A stretch of 64,000 nt of DNA. It comes from Orychophragmus violaceus (lineage: Eukaryota; Streptophyta; Magnoliopsida; Brassicales; Brassicaceae). A model generated the notes under the pieces. It made no database searches, was not told the DNA's origin, and worked only from the letters and a program-made list of their open reading frames with translations. Location: NCBI GenBank assembly GCA_030180135.1, contig CM058235.1, forward strand, positions 92,356,535 to 92,420,534. Direction: 5' to 3'. The position numbers and the translations under genes are program-made. Below, piece after piece: positions 38,715 through 49,447 of the stretch (the stretch's first letter is position 1; each line of letters begins with the position of its first letter).

Positions 38715-41525
38715 TTACATTTCAATGTCTCTAATGCCTACAGCTTCAGTCAAGTACTCGAGCTTAGGCCTTGGGAGTGGCTTTGTCAATGGATCAGCGA
38801 CATTATCATCTGTCGGAACTCGGCTGATCTTGACTTCCTTTCTATTTATGATATCACGTATCAAGTGAAATCTGCTTAGTATATGCTTGGATTTCTGGTG
38901 TGATCTTGGTTCCTTTGCCTGAGCTATAGCACCATTGTTATCACAAAACAGTGCCAGAGGCTCAGCTGCATTCGGTATCACATCTAGTTCAATAATGAAC
39001 TTTCGTATCCAAACAGCTTCCTTCGCTGCTTCTGAGGCGGCGACATATTCAGCTTCTGTAGTGGAATCAGCAACGGTGTCTTGCTTGGAGCTTCTCCAAC
39101 TGATTGCACCGCCATTCAGACAAAAGATATAACCGGACTGTGACCGGAAATCATCTTGGTCTGTCTGGAAACTTGCGTCCGTGAATCCACTGACTTCAAG
39201 CACATTACTTCCGCCGTACACCAAGAACTTATCCTTAGTATGTCTTAGATACTTCAGGATATTCTTGACGGCAATCCAGTGGTTTTCACCTGGATTTGAC
39301 TGGTATCTACTCGTCATGCTCAATGCATAAGCAACATCAGGACGAGTACATATCATGGCATACATGACATATCCTATTGCAGATGCATAAGGAATATTCT
39401 TCATGCGCTCAAGCTCAGCAGCCGTCGTTGGGCTCTGCTTTTTGCTTAGCGTTGTGCCATGTACCATTGGTGTGAAGCCCTTCTTGGAATCTGCCATGCT
39501 GAATCTATGCAAGACTTTGTCAATGTATGAATCTTGACACAAGCCTATCAGCCTTTTAGATCTATCCCGGTAGATCCGGATTCCAAGAACGTATGCGGCT
39601 TCACCCATGTCTTTCATGGAAAAACAACTTCCAAGCCAGTCCTTTACCGACCGCAGCATTGGTACGTCGTTTCCGAGAAGCAGTATGTCATCGACATACA
39701 GAATAAGAAATACTATCTTGCTCCCACTAGTCTTCTTATACACGCATTGTTCTTCTTCGTTTCTGATGAAGTCAAATTGCTTGATCGCTTCATCAAAACG
39801 AAGATTCCAGCTCCTCGATGCTTGCTTCAATCCATAAATGGATTTATGAAGCTTGCATACTTTCCCAGCATTCTTTGGATCTATGTAACCGTCAGGTTGT
39901 GTCATATACACATCCTCTTCCAGAATTCCATTCAGGAAGGCGGTTTTCACGTCCATCTGCCAAATTTCATAATCATGAAAAGCTGCAGTTGCTAGTATAA
40001 TCCGAATAGAATTCATCATAGCCACTGGGGAATAGGTTTCATCATAATCCACACCGTGAACTTGCCTGAAACCTTTTGCCACCAACCTGGCTTTATAAAT
40101 CTGGACATTTCCATCCACGTCAATCTTCTTCTTGAAGATCCATTTGCACTCGATGGCTTTTACACCAGCGGGTAAGTCAACCAACGAAAACACTTGGTTG
40201 ACCGACATGGAGTCCATTTCGGAATCAGTGGCCTTACGCCACTTAGAGGAATCTGGGCCCATCATGGCTTGATTGAAGTTCGATGGTTCATCACCATCAA
40301 TGATCAGAAGATCATGACAGTTAGTCACGAGGAATCCTTGATATCTCTCGGGTTCGTGACGGATCCTCCCGGATCTTCGAACTTCAGGTACCACAGGTTC
40401 AGGCTCTACAATTTCTTGTAGGTCCTCCTGCTGCTCTTCCTCATTAGGTTGAGCAGTATCCTGTTCATCTTGAATTTCTTCAAGCAGTACCTTACTCCCA
40501 CTGTTTTTCTTAGAGAGAAACTCCCTCTCAAGAAAATTACAATCCCGGGCAACAAAAATCTTGTTCTCGGATCGTAGGTAGAAGTAATAAGCCTTGGTCT
40601 CCTTTGGATAACCAATGAAGTAGCATTTATCAGACTTTGGTGTAAGCTTGTCAGAGATTAATCTCTTGACATAGGCTTCACAACCCCAAATTCTAAGATA
40701 AGACAGCACTGGAGTTTCTCCAGTCCATAATTCATATGGTGTCTTAGCTACTGCTTTTGATGGCGCTCTATTTAGAGTGAACACTGCTGTTAGCAGAGCA
40801 TATCCCCAAAGGGATATTGGAAGGTCTGTGTGACTCATCATAGACCGAACCATATCCAATAAGGTCCGATTCCTCCTCTCAGACACACCATTCCATTGAG
40901 GTGTTCCAGGAGGAGTGAGTTGGGAAACTATCCCACACTCTCTCAGATGATCACTGAACTCTTGGCTCAAGTATTCTCCTCCTCGGTCGGACCGAAGAGC
41001 TTTAATGCTTTTGCCAAGTTGGTTCTGTACTTCATTTTGGAATTCTCTGAATCTCTCAAACGATTCAGACTTATGTTTCATTAAATAAACATATCCATAC
41101 CTGCTGAAATCATCAGTGAAGGTAATGAAGTACTGATAGTTTCCTCTTGCATTTGTGGACATTGGGCCACACACATCAGTGTGTATCAGGCCCAATAAGT
41201 CACTGGCCCTCTCGTTGGGTTTATTAAAGGGGGCCCGCGTCATTTTGCCCATCAGGCAGGATTCGCATTTCTCACATGACTCAAAGTCAAATGAGCCAAG
41301 AAGTCCATTCGAATGGAGCCTCTTAATGCGTTTCTCACTGATGTGCCCTAAACGACAATGCCATAGAAACGTTCGGTTCTCCTCATTAGGTTTGAACCGT
41401 TTGGTATTAATGTTATAAATTGGTGCGGATTGATCAAGTATGTAAAGCCCATTCGTAAGAGGGGCACAACCATAGAACAAATTATTGCGATTGAAGGAAC
41501 ATAATTTATTCTTAACTAAAATCAT
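38715..41525 (-). CDS. Inner copia pol: integrase, reverse transcriptase, RNase H
   Basis: Uninterrupted frame of 936 codons. Pre-integrase domain (FLWHCRLGHISEKRIKRLHS), zinc-binding CEKCESCLMGK, integrase Asp in IHTDVCGPM (about residue 117), Asp in RSDRGGEYLS, Glu in GVSERRNRTLLD; reverse transcriptase KWIFKKKIDVDGNVQIYKAR, QMDVKTAFLNG, LYVDDILLLGN; RNase H FTDASFQTDQDD, STTEAEYVAASEA, FCDNNGAIAQA, ending [12 protein letters not shown]. All catalytic residues looked for are present. The frame overlaps the gag-protease frame by 14 nt in the +1 phase. The first ATG may not be used; expression by readthrough or frameshifting is possible. Confidence 0.93.
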   Translation of the reverse strand: MILVKNKLCSFNRNNLFYGCAPLTNGLYILDQSAPIYNINTKRFKPNEENRTFLWHCRLGHISEKRIKRLHSNGLLGSFDFESCEKCESCLMGKMTRAPFNKPNERASDLLGLIHTDVCGPMSTNARGNYQYFITFTDDFSRYGYVYLMKHKSESFERFREFQNEVQNQLGKSIKALRSDRGGEYLSQEFSDHLRECGIVSQLTPPGTPQWNGVSERRNRTLLDMVRSMMSHTDLPISLWGYALLTAVFTLNRAPSKAVAKTPYELWTGETPVLSYLRIWGCEAYVKRLISDKLTPKSDKCYFIGYPKETKAYYFYLRSENKIFVARDCNFLEREFLSKKNSGSKVLLEEIQDEQDTAQPNEEEQQEDLQEIVEPEPVVPEVRRSGRIRHEPERYQGFLVTNCHDLLIIDGDEPSNFNQAMMGPDSSKWRKATDSEMDSMSVNQVFSLVDLPAGVKAIECKWIFKKKIDVDGNVQIYKARLVAKGFRQVHGVDYDETYSPVAMMNSIRIILATAAFHDYEIWQMDVKTAFLNGILEEDVYMTQPDGYIDPKNAGKVCKLHKSIYGLKQASRSWNLRFDEAIKQFDFIRNEEEQCVYKKTSGSKIVFLILYVDDILLLGNDVPMLRSVKDWLGSCFSMKDMGEAAYVLGIRIYRDRSKRLIGLCQDSYIDKVLHRFSMADSKKGFTPMVHGTTLSKKQSPTTAAELERMKNIPYASAIGYVMYAMICTRPDVAYALSMTSRYQSNPGENHWIAVKNILKYLRHTKDKFLVYGGSNVLEVSGFTDASFQTDQDDFRSQSGYIFCLNGGAISWRSSKQDTVADSTTEAEYVAASEAAKEAVWIRKFIIELDVIPNAAEPLALFCDNNGAIAQAKEPRSHQKSKHILSRFHLIRDIINRKEVKISRVPTDDNVADPLTKPLPRPKLEYLTEAVGIRDIEM

Positions 41526-42687
41526 AACCTTCCAAATCCAACAAAGAAACTGAAATAATATTTCTGCTTATCGCAAGTACAAAATAGCAGTTATTTAGTT
41601 CTAAAACCAATCCCGAAGGTAAAGACAACAAGTATGTGCCTACAGCTAGTGCAGGAACTTTCGCTCCATTCCCAACTCGTAGCTCCACTTGTCCTTGCTT
41701 CAGCCTCCTACTGTTGCTGAGTGCCTGCATATTAGTACAAATATGAGCCTCACAACCAGTATCCATAACCCATGAGGTATTATCAGAAGTAGTTGTATTA
41801 ACTTCTATAACAAAAATACCTGATGAAGAAGTCTCCAGAGTCTTCTTCTTCAATTCCTTTAGACCTTCCAGGAATTTCTTACATTCTCTCCTCCAATGCC
41901 CTGGTTCTTTGCAGAACCTGCAGATGTCAGTAGGCCCAGCCTTGGACTTGGGCTTGGGCTTTGACGTGTCCTTGTCCGAGACTTGAACAGCCTTAGCCTT
42001 TCCCTTGTCCTTGGCAGAGGATTTCTTGAAGCCCTTGCCCTTTTGCACCATAAGCACGTTGGGGTCCTTGGCTTTCCTCAAGTTGGGCTCTGCAGTCTTG
42101 AGCATTCCGTGAAGCTCAGGCAATGTCTTACTCAAGCCATGCATATTGAAGTTCAGGATGAACTGATCATAGCTTGCAGGTAAAGACTGCAGAACGATGT
42201 CGCAGGCAAGTTCCTGGCTGATAGGGCAGTCGAGTTTCTGAAGATGATCGAGATAACCCATCATCTTCAAGACATGAGGACTCACTGCCGCACTTGCAGC
42301 CATTTTGCAGTCTAAGAGGTTCTTAACAGTCTGGAACCTCTCAGTTCTTGCCTGCTCCTGAAAAAGCGATTTCAGGCTTGCCATTATCTCGATGGGCGAC
42401 AACACACTCTCGAACTGCATTTGCAATTCAGGAGTCATGGTCGCCAACATCAGGCAATAGACATCATTTTCATCTGATGAATGCTTTTCCCAAGCATTGT
42501 GCAGATTCCTGGCGGCATTGTTTGGAGGCCTCTCGGGGAGGGGATCACGAAGGACATATTCCTTCTTCTCCTGCTTGAGGACCAGCCTCAAGTTCCTTGA
42601 CCACGTCAGGAAGTTCGTTCCAGTCAGCTTCTCCTTGCCGAGAACAGACCGGATTGAGAATGTGTTTTGTGTGCTTGTTGTAGTCAT
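41512..42687 (-). CDS. Inner copia gag and protease
   Basis: 391 codons from ATG 42687. Gag region (GTNFLTWSRNLRLVLKQEKK, MLATMTPELQMQFE), Lys-rich segment, zinc knuckle CRFCKEPGHWRREC, and protease with the catalytic Asp in WVMDTGCEAHICTNM (usual form DSGA/DTGC). It ends at TAA 41512-41514 just after LEGYDFS; relatives normally continue from here into the pre-integrase domain. Starts after an unusually long leader of about 1.5 kb. Confidence 0.92.
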   Translation of the reverse strand: MTTTSTQNTFSIRSVLGKEKLTGTNFLTWSRNLRLVLKQEKKEYVLRDPLPERPPNNAARNLHNAWEKHSSDENDVYCLMLATMTPELQMQFESVLSPIEIMASLKSLFQEQARTERFQTVKNLLDCKMAASAAVSPHVLKMMGYLDHLQKLDCPISQELACDIVLQSLPASYDQFILNFNMHGLSKTLPELHGMLKTAEPNLRKAKDPNVLMVQKGKGFKKSSAKDKGKAKAVQVSDKDTSKPKPKSKAGPTDICRFCKEPGHWRRECKKFLEGLKELKKKTLETSSSGIFVIEVNTTTSDNTSWVMDTGCEAHICTNMQALSNSRRLKQGQVELRVGNGAKVPALAVGTYLLSLPSGLVLELNNCYFVLAISRNIISVSLLDLEGYDFS

Positions 42688-44197
42688 TTCTGAAATTTAA
42701 GATAAAAAGGATTTTAGTTTATATGTTCAATATGAGTAAACTCGCATTATATTCAATAACATTAGTTACCCTCAAAAGAATATAATGATTCCAAGATCCA
42801 CATATAACTAAGATCAAAGTGGGCCACTGGCCGTCACCCAACCTTAGCTTATATCGGTAAGCCCTATTTCGGCTAATTATATCCGTGATATAACTCTTGG
42901 TTGTGAATCTGGGCCCGAGGCCCAATCCACTCTGATGTCTCAAGGCCCGGGACTCCCGATGGCCTAGTCAAGAAAACCAGACTATACAGTCATGTAATCA
43001 CTAATGTCTGGGACTCCCAATAACATTAATGAATCACAAACTATCTTACCCACGCAAAAGATAGACACCCTCACACTGTAAGGCCATGTGTACGATTGAA
43101 TGGGTTTCAACAGCTGACATAGACTGGACAAGACATCCAACGCTTGATATTATTTGAGGTTTATAGGTTTTCTTAAAAAATTCATCCCAAAATAGAAGAT
43201 TACTATTTTGGGAAACTTTCCATTTTGGGAAACCTACTGTTTTGGAAACTTCCTAAAATTGGAAACTTTCTAACTATAGAAATTTCCTAAATATCCAAAA
43301 CATGCAAATCTAGAAACTTCTATTCTAAGAAACTTTCTAATTTAAAATTTTGGAAACTGATTAATTTAAAAATCAAATTTTAATTATTAAATGAATTTTA
43401 AATTAAATCTGAAGAAAAAGACTTAAATAACTGGCCCAATTGTTTTAACTTCTTGGCCCAAGGCCCAAGAATTGGTCTATGTCCAAGACATAACCCAATT
43501 GCCCAATTAAATGACATAACCGGTCTGGTTCATTAAAATTGGTCTAACCAAGATTAATTACTACGATAACCACAATTGTTAACCGGTTATTTACTAAACC
43601 GGATTTTCTCAATTTATTTGGTCCAACCAAATCAAATTAGAAAACCACTAGTTTAGGCACTAAATCCAATTTTAAACGACATTGGATTTCTTATCACGGT
43701 TTAACCAGATTTAATAAATTTTATTAAGTCTGTAAAACGTGACGATTAAGTTTTAATTATTTTAAACCGAACCACAAACCAAACCGAACCGACACATGCT
43801 CTTACCATCGATCCGGACAGCAAGCTTCACGCGATCGGGCAAGCATGTGCGATCGATCGGGACGTGAGATGGGACACGATCGGGACGGCTCGGGTCGTGA
43901 GTGGCGGGACACGATCGGTCCATCTCTCGCGATCGGAACGACCACGCGACTCGATCCGGCAAAGCGATCGGTCCGTGCGTCATTAACCGATCCGGACGTC
44001 CGACTCGACTCGACCACACTCCGACGCAACCAATCCAACCTGGATCGGTTCATGCGGTTTTCGATTAGGGTTTTAGTTCTTTTGTTTCTTAAGTGTTTTC
44101 TTATCAATTTCAAGCATAGATTGATTCAAACACTTCTAAACAACCTAAACATGATTCTAACAAGAAATCCTAATAGAACCAATGGCTCTGATACCAC
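42688..44197 (-). other. Long untranslated leader of inner copia
   Basis: About 1.5 kb between 5' LTR and gag. The LTR-proximal 300 bp (43800-44060) is GC-rich, with roughly ten GATCGG/GATCCGG motifs, unlike the AT-rich rest. Spurious overlapping frames cover this part. It should contain packaging and dimerisation signals (inference). The primer-binding site is at 44183-44197. Confidence 0.7.
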
Positions 44198-44833
44198 TGA
44201 AGGATTGTTTAGTGTTTGTCCTGGTTTAATTCTGTCAGATTAAACTCTACTAAACATATTGGATCTAGGTTCTCTTGCAGAATCATTAGGGGATCTCAGT
44301 AATACCTTGTTTATGCAGCGGATTAGAGAGGTATCGTCAGAGATCAGCAGAACCGCCAAGGGACAGCTCCTCCAGAGGTTCACACACGCACACTTCAGGA
44401 AAAATGGCTGCTAGACCAGAGAGAGGGAGGCGCAGAGAGAGAGAGGAGAGGCGCAGGGAGAGTTAGGGAAAAAGAGAGCTAGGTCAAGTTTTAATTATAA
44501 AACCCTTGTCTAGTTCTGTTGGGCTTTTGGGCCCAATTCCCAGTCTGATTAAATCCCTTAGATTTAATCAGGCCCTTTAATCTCTCTAAGTATAGTAAAT
44601 GCCTAGCACTTTTACCGTACTTCTGCTGAACCGTTCCCTCATAGTTTCCTGTTAGCTTAGGCGTGTGACCCATATGGGATCATATAATAAAGGCAATAAA
44701 TCCAAGACTTATAGATCATGAGCGGACTCTAGCAAGCCATCATGACCCCCAGTATTATATGACTTATGTCTGATCATTGACATACTCTTACTTTCTAGAG
44801 ACAGTACAGAGATTACCGGACATAATTCCAACA
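44198..44833 (-). repeat. 5' LTR of inner copia (636 bp)
   Basis: Two bases longer than its partner through two one-base insertions in C runs (near 44669 and 44749). Abuts the primer-binding site at its inner edge. Confidence 0.95.
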
Positions 44834-44838
44834 CAGCG

Positions 44839-46787
44839 ATGAAGTGATCCACTTGCTTGAGATTATTACCAGTAACGATTATATCGTCGACGTAGACCAG
44901 AGCATAGATGATGATTCCATTGTTTAGGTAAACGAAGACCGAGGTATCTGCAACTGAATTTCGAAAACCAAGACCCATGAGAAACAACTTCAACTCTTGA
45001 TACCATGCCCGGGGAGCTTGTTTAAGACCATAAAGTGCTTTGTGTAAGCGACACACATGATCTGGTCGGTCTTTGTCGATAAATCCTGGCGGTTGGGTGA
45101 CGTATACTTCTTCACTCAAGGTACCTTGGAGAAATGCATTATTAACATCCAGTTGCTTGAGTGTCCAATTCTGAGTAGTCGCGAGCTGCAGAACAACGCG
45201 GATAGTGACGGCTTTGACAACCGGGCTAAAGGTTTCTGCGTAATCGATGCCATATTCCTGATTAAATCCCCGTGCTACGAGCCGTGCTTTGTATCTATCC
45301 AGCTTTCCATTAGGATGATATTTGAGTGTAAAAATCCACCTTGTTGTGATAACATTTTGTCCTTGTCGTCGTGGAACAAGATCAAAGGTATGATTACGTA
45401 TCTGAGCATTCATCTCTTCTTGCATAGCCAATCGCCAATGGTCATCTTGCAGTGCCTGGTTTGCGGTTTTTGGAATAGGTGGGCGAGGATTAATTTTGGT
45501 GGCTGTGAGGGTGAGCTTTTTGATTGGCTTGGTGATATTGTTTTTCCGACGGGTGGTCATGTTATGACGGTTTGAGAGTGGCGGTTTTCGGGCAGTGCGT
45601 TTAGAGATTGATGGTGGTATAGGCTGAGGAAGAGGTATCGGGTTTGTCGGGTTCAGAGGGATAGGCTGAGGTGGTGGTAAAGAGGAAGAAGATTGCTGGA
45701 CCAGTGCATCACCTGTGGAATTTAAACCTGCATCATCAGTATCAGTTGCAATATCACAGGTTGTCATAGACGATACCTGAGGTAGTTGCGTCGATAGCGG
45801 CACCGGCGCCTGTGACATCACCGGCAACGGTGGGTGAGGATCTGAGATCAGGGGCGCGGGCATCGAGTCTTGTACGAGTGGCACTGATGGGTGAGGTAAC
45901 AGCAAACGAGTATGAGAGGAAGTTGGGACAAAATCAGGGACAGGTTCAACAATGGGTGAGACATGAGCGAAGGGAAATTCTGTTTCAACAAACTCGACAT
46001 GCCTTGACGTATACACACGTCCACTTTCTGGCTCAAGACAGTGGTACGCGCTTTGTGTGAGTGAGTACCCAACAAAGACACACGGCTTTGATCGTTCTTC
46101 TAGTTTGTGAGCAGTGTATGGACGAAGCCAAGGGTAGCATCGACACCCGAACATCCGCAGCTTCAGATAATTGGGTTGTTGTTGAAACAGTTTCAGATAA
46201 GGTGAAGAGTTACCAATGACAGGAGTGGGTAAGCGATTTATCAAGTACACCGCAGTAGTCAACGCATACGGCCAATATTGTTTTGGTAGTGACGCTTGAT
46301 GCATCAACGTCAGCCCGGTCTCCACAATGTGACGGTGTTTCCTTTCGGAAATCCCGTTGTGTTCCGGCGTATGAGGAGGTGTGGTATGATGTGATATCCC
46401 ACTGTCGGCGAGAAACGATCTGAGAGCCAAATATTCGCCACCATTGTCAGTATACAGAGTCGTTATCTTCTCTTGGAATCGATTTTCCACAAGAGCTTTG
46501 AATACTTTGAATGTTTTGCATACATCCGACTTCTGCTTCAATGGATATAACCATGTGTACCTCGTATAATGATCAACGAAAATAACATAGTAACGCATGT
46601 TATCAACAGAGATAATAGGAGACATCCATACGTCACTGTACACGACTTGAAGTGGTTTTGTGGTGGTAATAGTGTTTGAATAGAAAGGCTGTTTGTGGCT
46701 TTTATTGATAGAGCAATGCGAACAAGGAAAATGTTTATTCGAAGAATCAGAACAAGGTAAAGAAAAGCTGGAAACAACAGATTGCAA
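44839..46787 (-). pseudogene. Outer copia pol, 5' part (integrase and RT)
   Basis: Integrase core with Asp in YSDVWMSP, Asp in YTDNGGEYLA and Glu in HNGISERKHRH; then reverse transcriptase (RWIFTLKYHPNGKLDRYKAR, QLDVNNAFLQG, active site VYVDDIIVTGNN). It is cut just after VDHFIA by the inner element; the frame then runs into the inner LTR. The integrase catalytic triad is intact here, unlike in the 5.6-10.2 kb element. Confidence 0.93.
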
Positions 46788-48271
46788 AGTAGAAATGGAA
46801 GGATGGCCAAGTCGAGAATGCCAAAAAGAGAGACTTGTTTTCGGAGATGGAGTGGCGAAGTGGATAATGGTTTATGAGGTTGGATCGGCCACTCGTAAAG
46901 CTCGTCTTTAGTTTTTCCTTGCAACAACCGGACCCCCGTTCTGAGATCCTTCACCTGAAAAGATGCAGGGAAAAATTCCACAGAGACTTGGTTAGCATTA
47001 CATAAACGATATACATAAATAAGATTCTTTTTCAGGTTTGGAACATAAAGGATATCGTTTAATGTAAGAGAGTAATCAGGAGAGGATAAAGTAGTGGAAC
47101 CGGTATGGGTGATTGGCAAAGACGAACCATCGGCGATCATGACTTCTTCACCTCCATTGTACTGATTGTGAAGAGACAGATTGTTCAAATCGGTGGTGAG
47201 ATGATGAGTTGCGCCCGAGTCGAGTAACCACGGATTGTTCTCAGAGATATTCCGAGCTGCGAAGTTTGCACGCGGCTGCCATGACGTGCGATTGTTGTTG
47301 TTGGACCGTGAGCTGCTCGAGTAGTTGCCGGTCGATGTGTACAACTGAGAACACGTACGAGCGCTGTGTCCATGGATTCCACAGATTTGACAGCGGCCTT
47401 GATAACCACGGGACGAGCCATTGCCTGGGCGACCTTGGAACCGGTTTGGCTGCCATGATTGATTGTTTCGATTGTTGCGATATGAGCCATGGTTGTTGTT
47501 CGAGAATGAAGATCCATTACTCGTCTGATTCTGAACTTGGGCCGCATTGGCAGAGACGGGCATGGGACTTGCGACTGGATCAATTGTGTACAGCTTAACC
47601 TCATGGTTCAGAAGTTTCTCGTGCACCTCTGTTAACGATGGTGGGGACTCACGAGCTTCGATCTGATCAATTACAGGTTTGTACTCCTCTGGTAAACCAC
47701 CAAGAACATAATCAAGTTTATCCTCCAGATCTAATGGCTTCCCAAGCAGTCCGATTTGATCAAACTTCGTGGTCATTGCCTGCATATACTCTGTAATTGA
47801 CTTAGTACCTTTCTTTGCAGTCTGAACCTGTTGGCGAAGCTGCTTGATGTGAGCACGGCTGGGCTTCGCATATGTAGCGGAGAGTGTGGACCATATGTCC
47901 GCAGCGGTTTTGGTGGTCGAGAGCAGTGGCTGGATGGTGACTGATATCGCACCAAGAAGAGCCGAATAGACAAGCTTGTCTTGACGTTGCCATTGGATAT
48001 AAGCTGGATTTGCAGCAGCGACATCGTTCGTGACGATTATTGGATTAGGCATGACTCGAGTTCCGTCAACGTAGCCTGCTAGCGCATAACCATCGAGGAG
48101 AGCATGGACTTGGCGACTCCACATGATAAAGTTGGAATCGGTGAGCTTGGTAACATTGGTCATGTTAACAAGGAGGATGGCATTTGATTCATCAAGGTTA
48201 ATGGTTTCTGTGGCCTGTGTCATGGCTGTCAAGCAGCAAAGGAAGAAGAAGAACAAAAAAGGAGGCGACAC
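46538..48271 (-). pseudogene. Outer copia gag, zinc knuckle and protease
   Basis: Gag with FIMWSRQVHALLDGYALAGY and IWSTLSATYAKPSRAHIKQL, zinc knuckle CQICGIHGHSARTC, protease site LLDSGATHHLTTDL. Start probably at the ATG before TQATETINLDES, about 48223. The frame leaves the coding phase in the pre-integrase region near 46810-46830, so an indel there separates it from pol. Confidence 0.9.
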
Positions 48272-48327
48272 AGGAAAAAAAAGAAAAATATATTTTTGGT
48301 ATTAGGTATCGATTTGCTCTGATACCA

Positions 48328-48448
48328 TATGTGATTGGAGGCTGAATGAATATTATTGATGAATATGTTATAGTATTTATACAGGAGAGACACTAGGGAT
48401 TATACAATCACAATTACAATGAAGACCTTTCTATACTTAGCTCCTATA
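48328..48448 (-). repeat. 5' LTR of outer copia (121 bp)
   Basis: Same sequence and length as 36203-36323 apart from about three substitutions near 48363-48377. Flanked inside by TGGTATCAGAGC and outside by CCTGC. Confidence 0.9.
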
Positions 48449-48664
48449 CCTGCTACGAGAAGCACCAATCCACCATCCTGAATCCGATATAGCCTCTGCC
48501 ACTACTGCATTTGATTGCAACCCCGAAACTCTAGGACCATTCTCTCCTGTTAAATCAATGAGTGGTCCCATACCTGTCCAATTATCATGCCAGAAACTGG
48601 CTGATAATCCCGAGCTTATATCACAGTAAACAAACGGACGAGCCAAAGGCAGCAGCTTGCACAA
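48449..48664 (-). pseudogene. LINE fragment, 5' part of split zf-RVT gene
   Basis: Encodes YCDISSGLSASFWHDNWTGM and SDSGWWIGASRSR, the region preceding the zf-RVT domain in plant LINE ORF2. In frame with 35523-36202 once the copia and one TSD copy are removed. No reverse-transcriptase core precedes it, so the LINE copy is 5' truncated near 48670. Confidence 0.85.
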
Positions 48665-49063
48665 ACTTTTCCAAATCCAACTCGACGATTTGTTAAAATT
48701 ACTTTCAGTTCTTCTTTTTTCCTTTTCTTAATGCTGATATCTATATTTACATTTCAATTAAATTAATTGAGCATATTACATACATTTTAGGGTATTATAT
48801 AAATATATGAAATAATAATATTATTCAAAAAAAGAGAAGAAGAGATATATAGCTAGGAAAAGGAGAGACTAAGACAGTTGAAAAAAAATTTAGTTTAATA
48901 GCCTCATGAGTGTGTTATATCTTTTTATTCATTCTTCTTCTTCCTTCTCTACAAATATTCTTATAACATTCCTTCTTATTGATATGCACAAATATATACT
49001 TAAGCAAGTATACGTATAGTGTATAGTGCGTTTGAGAGAGAGAGATCTAGGTAGAGAAATCTA
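48665..49063. other. Former WRKY56 upstream region
   Basis: AT-rich with a GAGAGAGAGA run near 49033. Presumably the promoter and 5' UTR of WRKY56; no reliable element can be assigned. Confidence 0.4.
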
Positions 49064-49447
49064 ATGGAAGGGGTCGAGGACACAAACCTGATGTTAACAC
49101 TAGAAGAAGGCGAAAACAACCCATTTTATTCCTTTGGACAAAACTTTCATGATGATGGCTCCATCTTTAATATTTTCCGGCGAGATGGGCCCATCTTCTT
49201 CATCTTGTTCTCCGGCGAGTTTTCATATGTCTGCTCAGCCAGAGAACTTTCAAGGTGGAAGAGGAGGAGATGCAGTGGAGATGGGAGGGTTAAGTGATTA
49301 CAATAATAAATATAAAGGGAAAGGAAAGAGATCATTGCGATGATGCAGAGGATTGCGTTTCATACGAGGAGTGATGATGATGTTCTTATTGATGGTTATC
49401 AGTGGCGAAAATACGGTCAGAAATCTGTTAAGAACAATGCACATCCC
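49064..49447 (+). pseudogene. WRKY56: WRKY56-like pseudogene, 5' half
   Basis: Encodes the N-terminus of a group IIc WRKY transcription factor. ATG 49064 opens MEGVEDTNLMLTLEEGENNP. Near 49130-49134 a one-base gain moves to the next frame (MMMAPSLIFSGEMGPSSSS, ending KGKGKR then a stop at 49341). Near 49337 a one-base loss restores the first frame for RIAFHTRSDDDVLIDGYQ and the heptad WRKYGQKSVKNNAHP. The domain stops there at a SINE inserted at the position of the conserved WRKY intron. The 3' half lies 6.6 kb downstream at 56089-56270. Normally a sequence-specific W-box DNA-binding protein; this copy cannot make one. Confidence 0.93.

Larger units (their letters stand above)
37224..44838 (-). 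mobile_element. Inner Ty1/copia element, young, nearly intact
   Basis: TSD CAGCG at 37224-37228 and 44834-44838. LTRs 37229-37862 and 44198-44833 start TGTTGGAATTATG and end AATCCTTCA on the minus strand, and differ by only 2 substitutions and 2 single-base indels by eye. Primer-binding site TGGTATCAGAGCC abuts 44197; a purine tract (AAGTGGGAGAT) abuts 37863. Coding consists of two long open frames overlapping by 14 nt. The very similar LTRs mark a recent insertion. Confidence 0.96.
36198..48453 (-). mobile_element. Outer Ty1/copia element of a three-level nest
   Basis: TSD CCTGC at 36198-36202 and 48449-48453; 121-bp LTRs at 36203-36323 and 48328-48448 differ at about 3 positions. Primer-binding site TGGTATCAGAGC abuts the 5' LTR (48316-48327) and a purine tract (GAGGGGGAG on the minus strand) abuts the 3' LTR. 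Coding runs gag (48271), protease, integrase, reverse transcriptase (to 44839), then resumes after the inner element at 37223 with the end of reverse transcriptase and RNase H. It lies within a LINE fragment. Confidence 0.95.

Noticed and set aside
43762..44243. Overlapping Arg/Asp-rich frames on both strands
   Set aside because: They come from GATCGG-rich leader sequence of the young copia; no domain.
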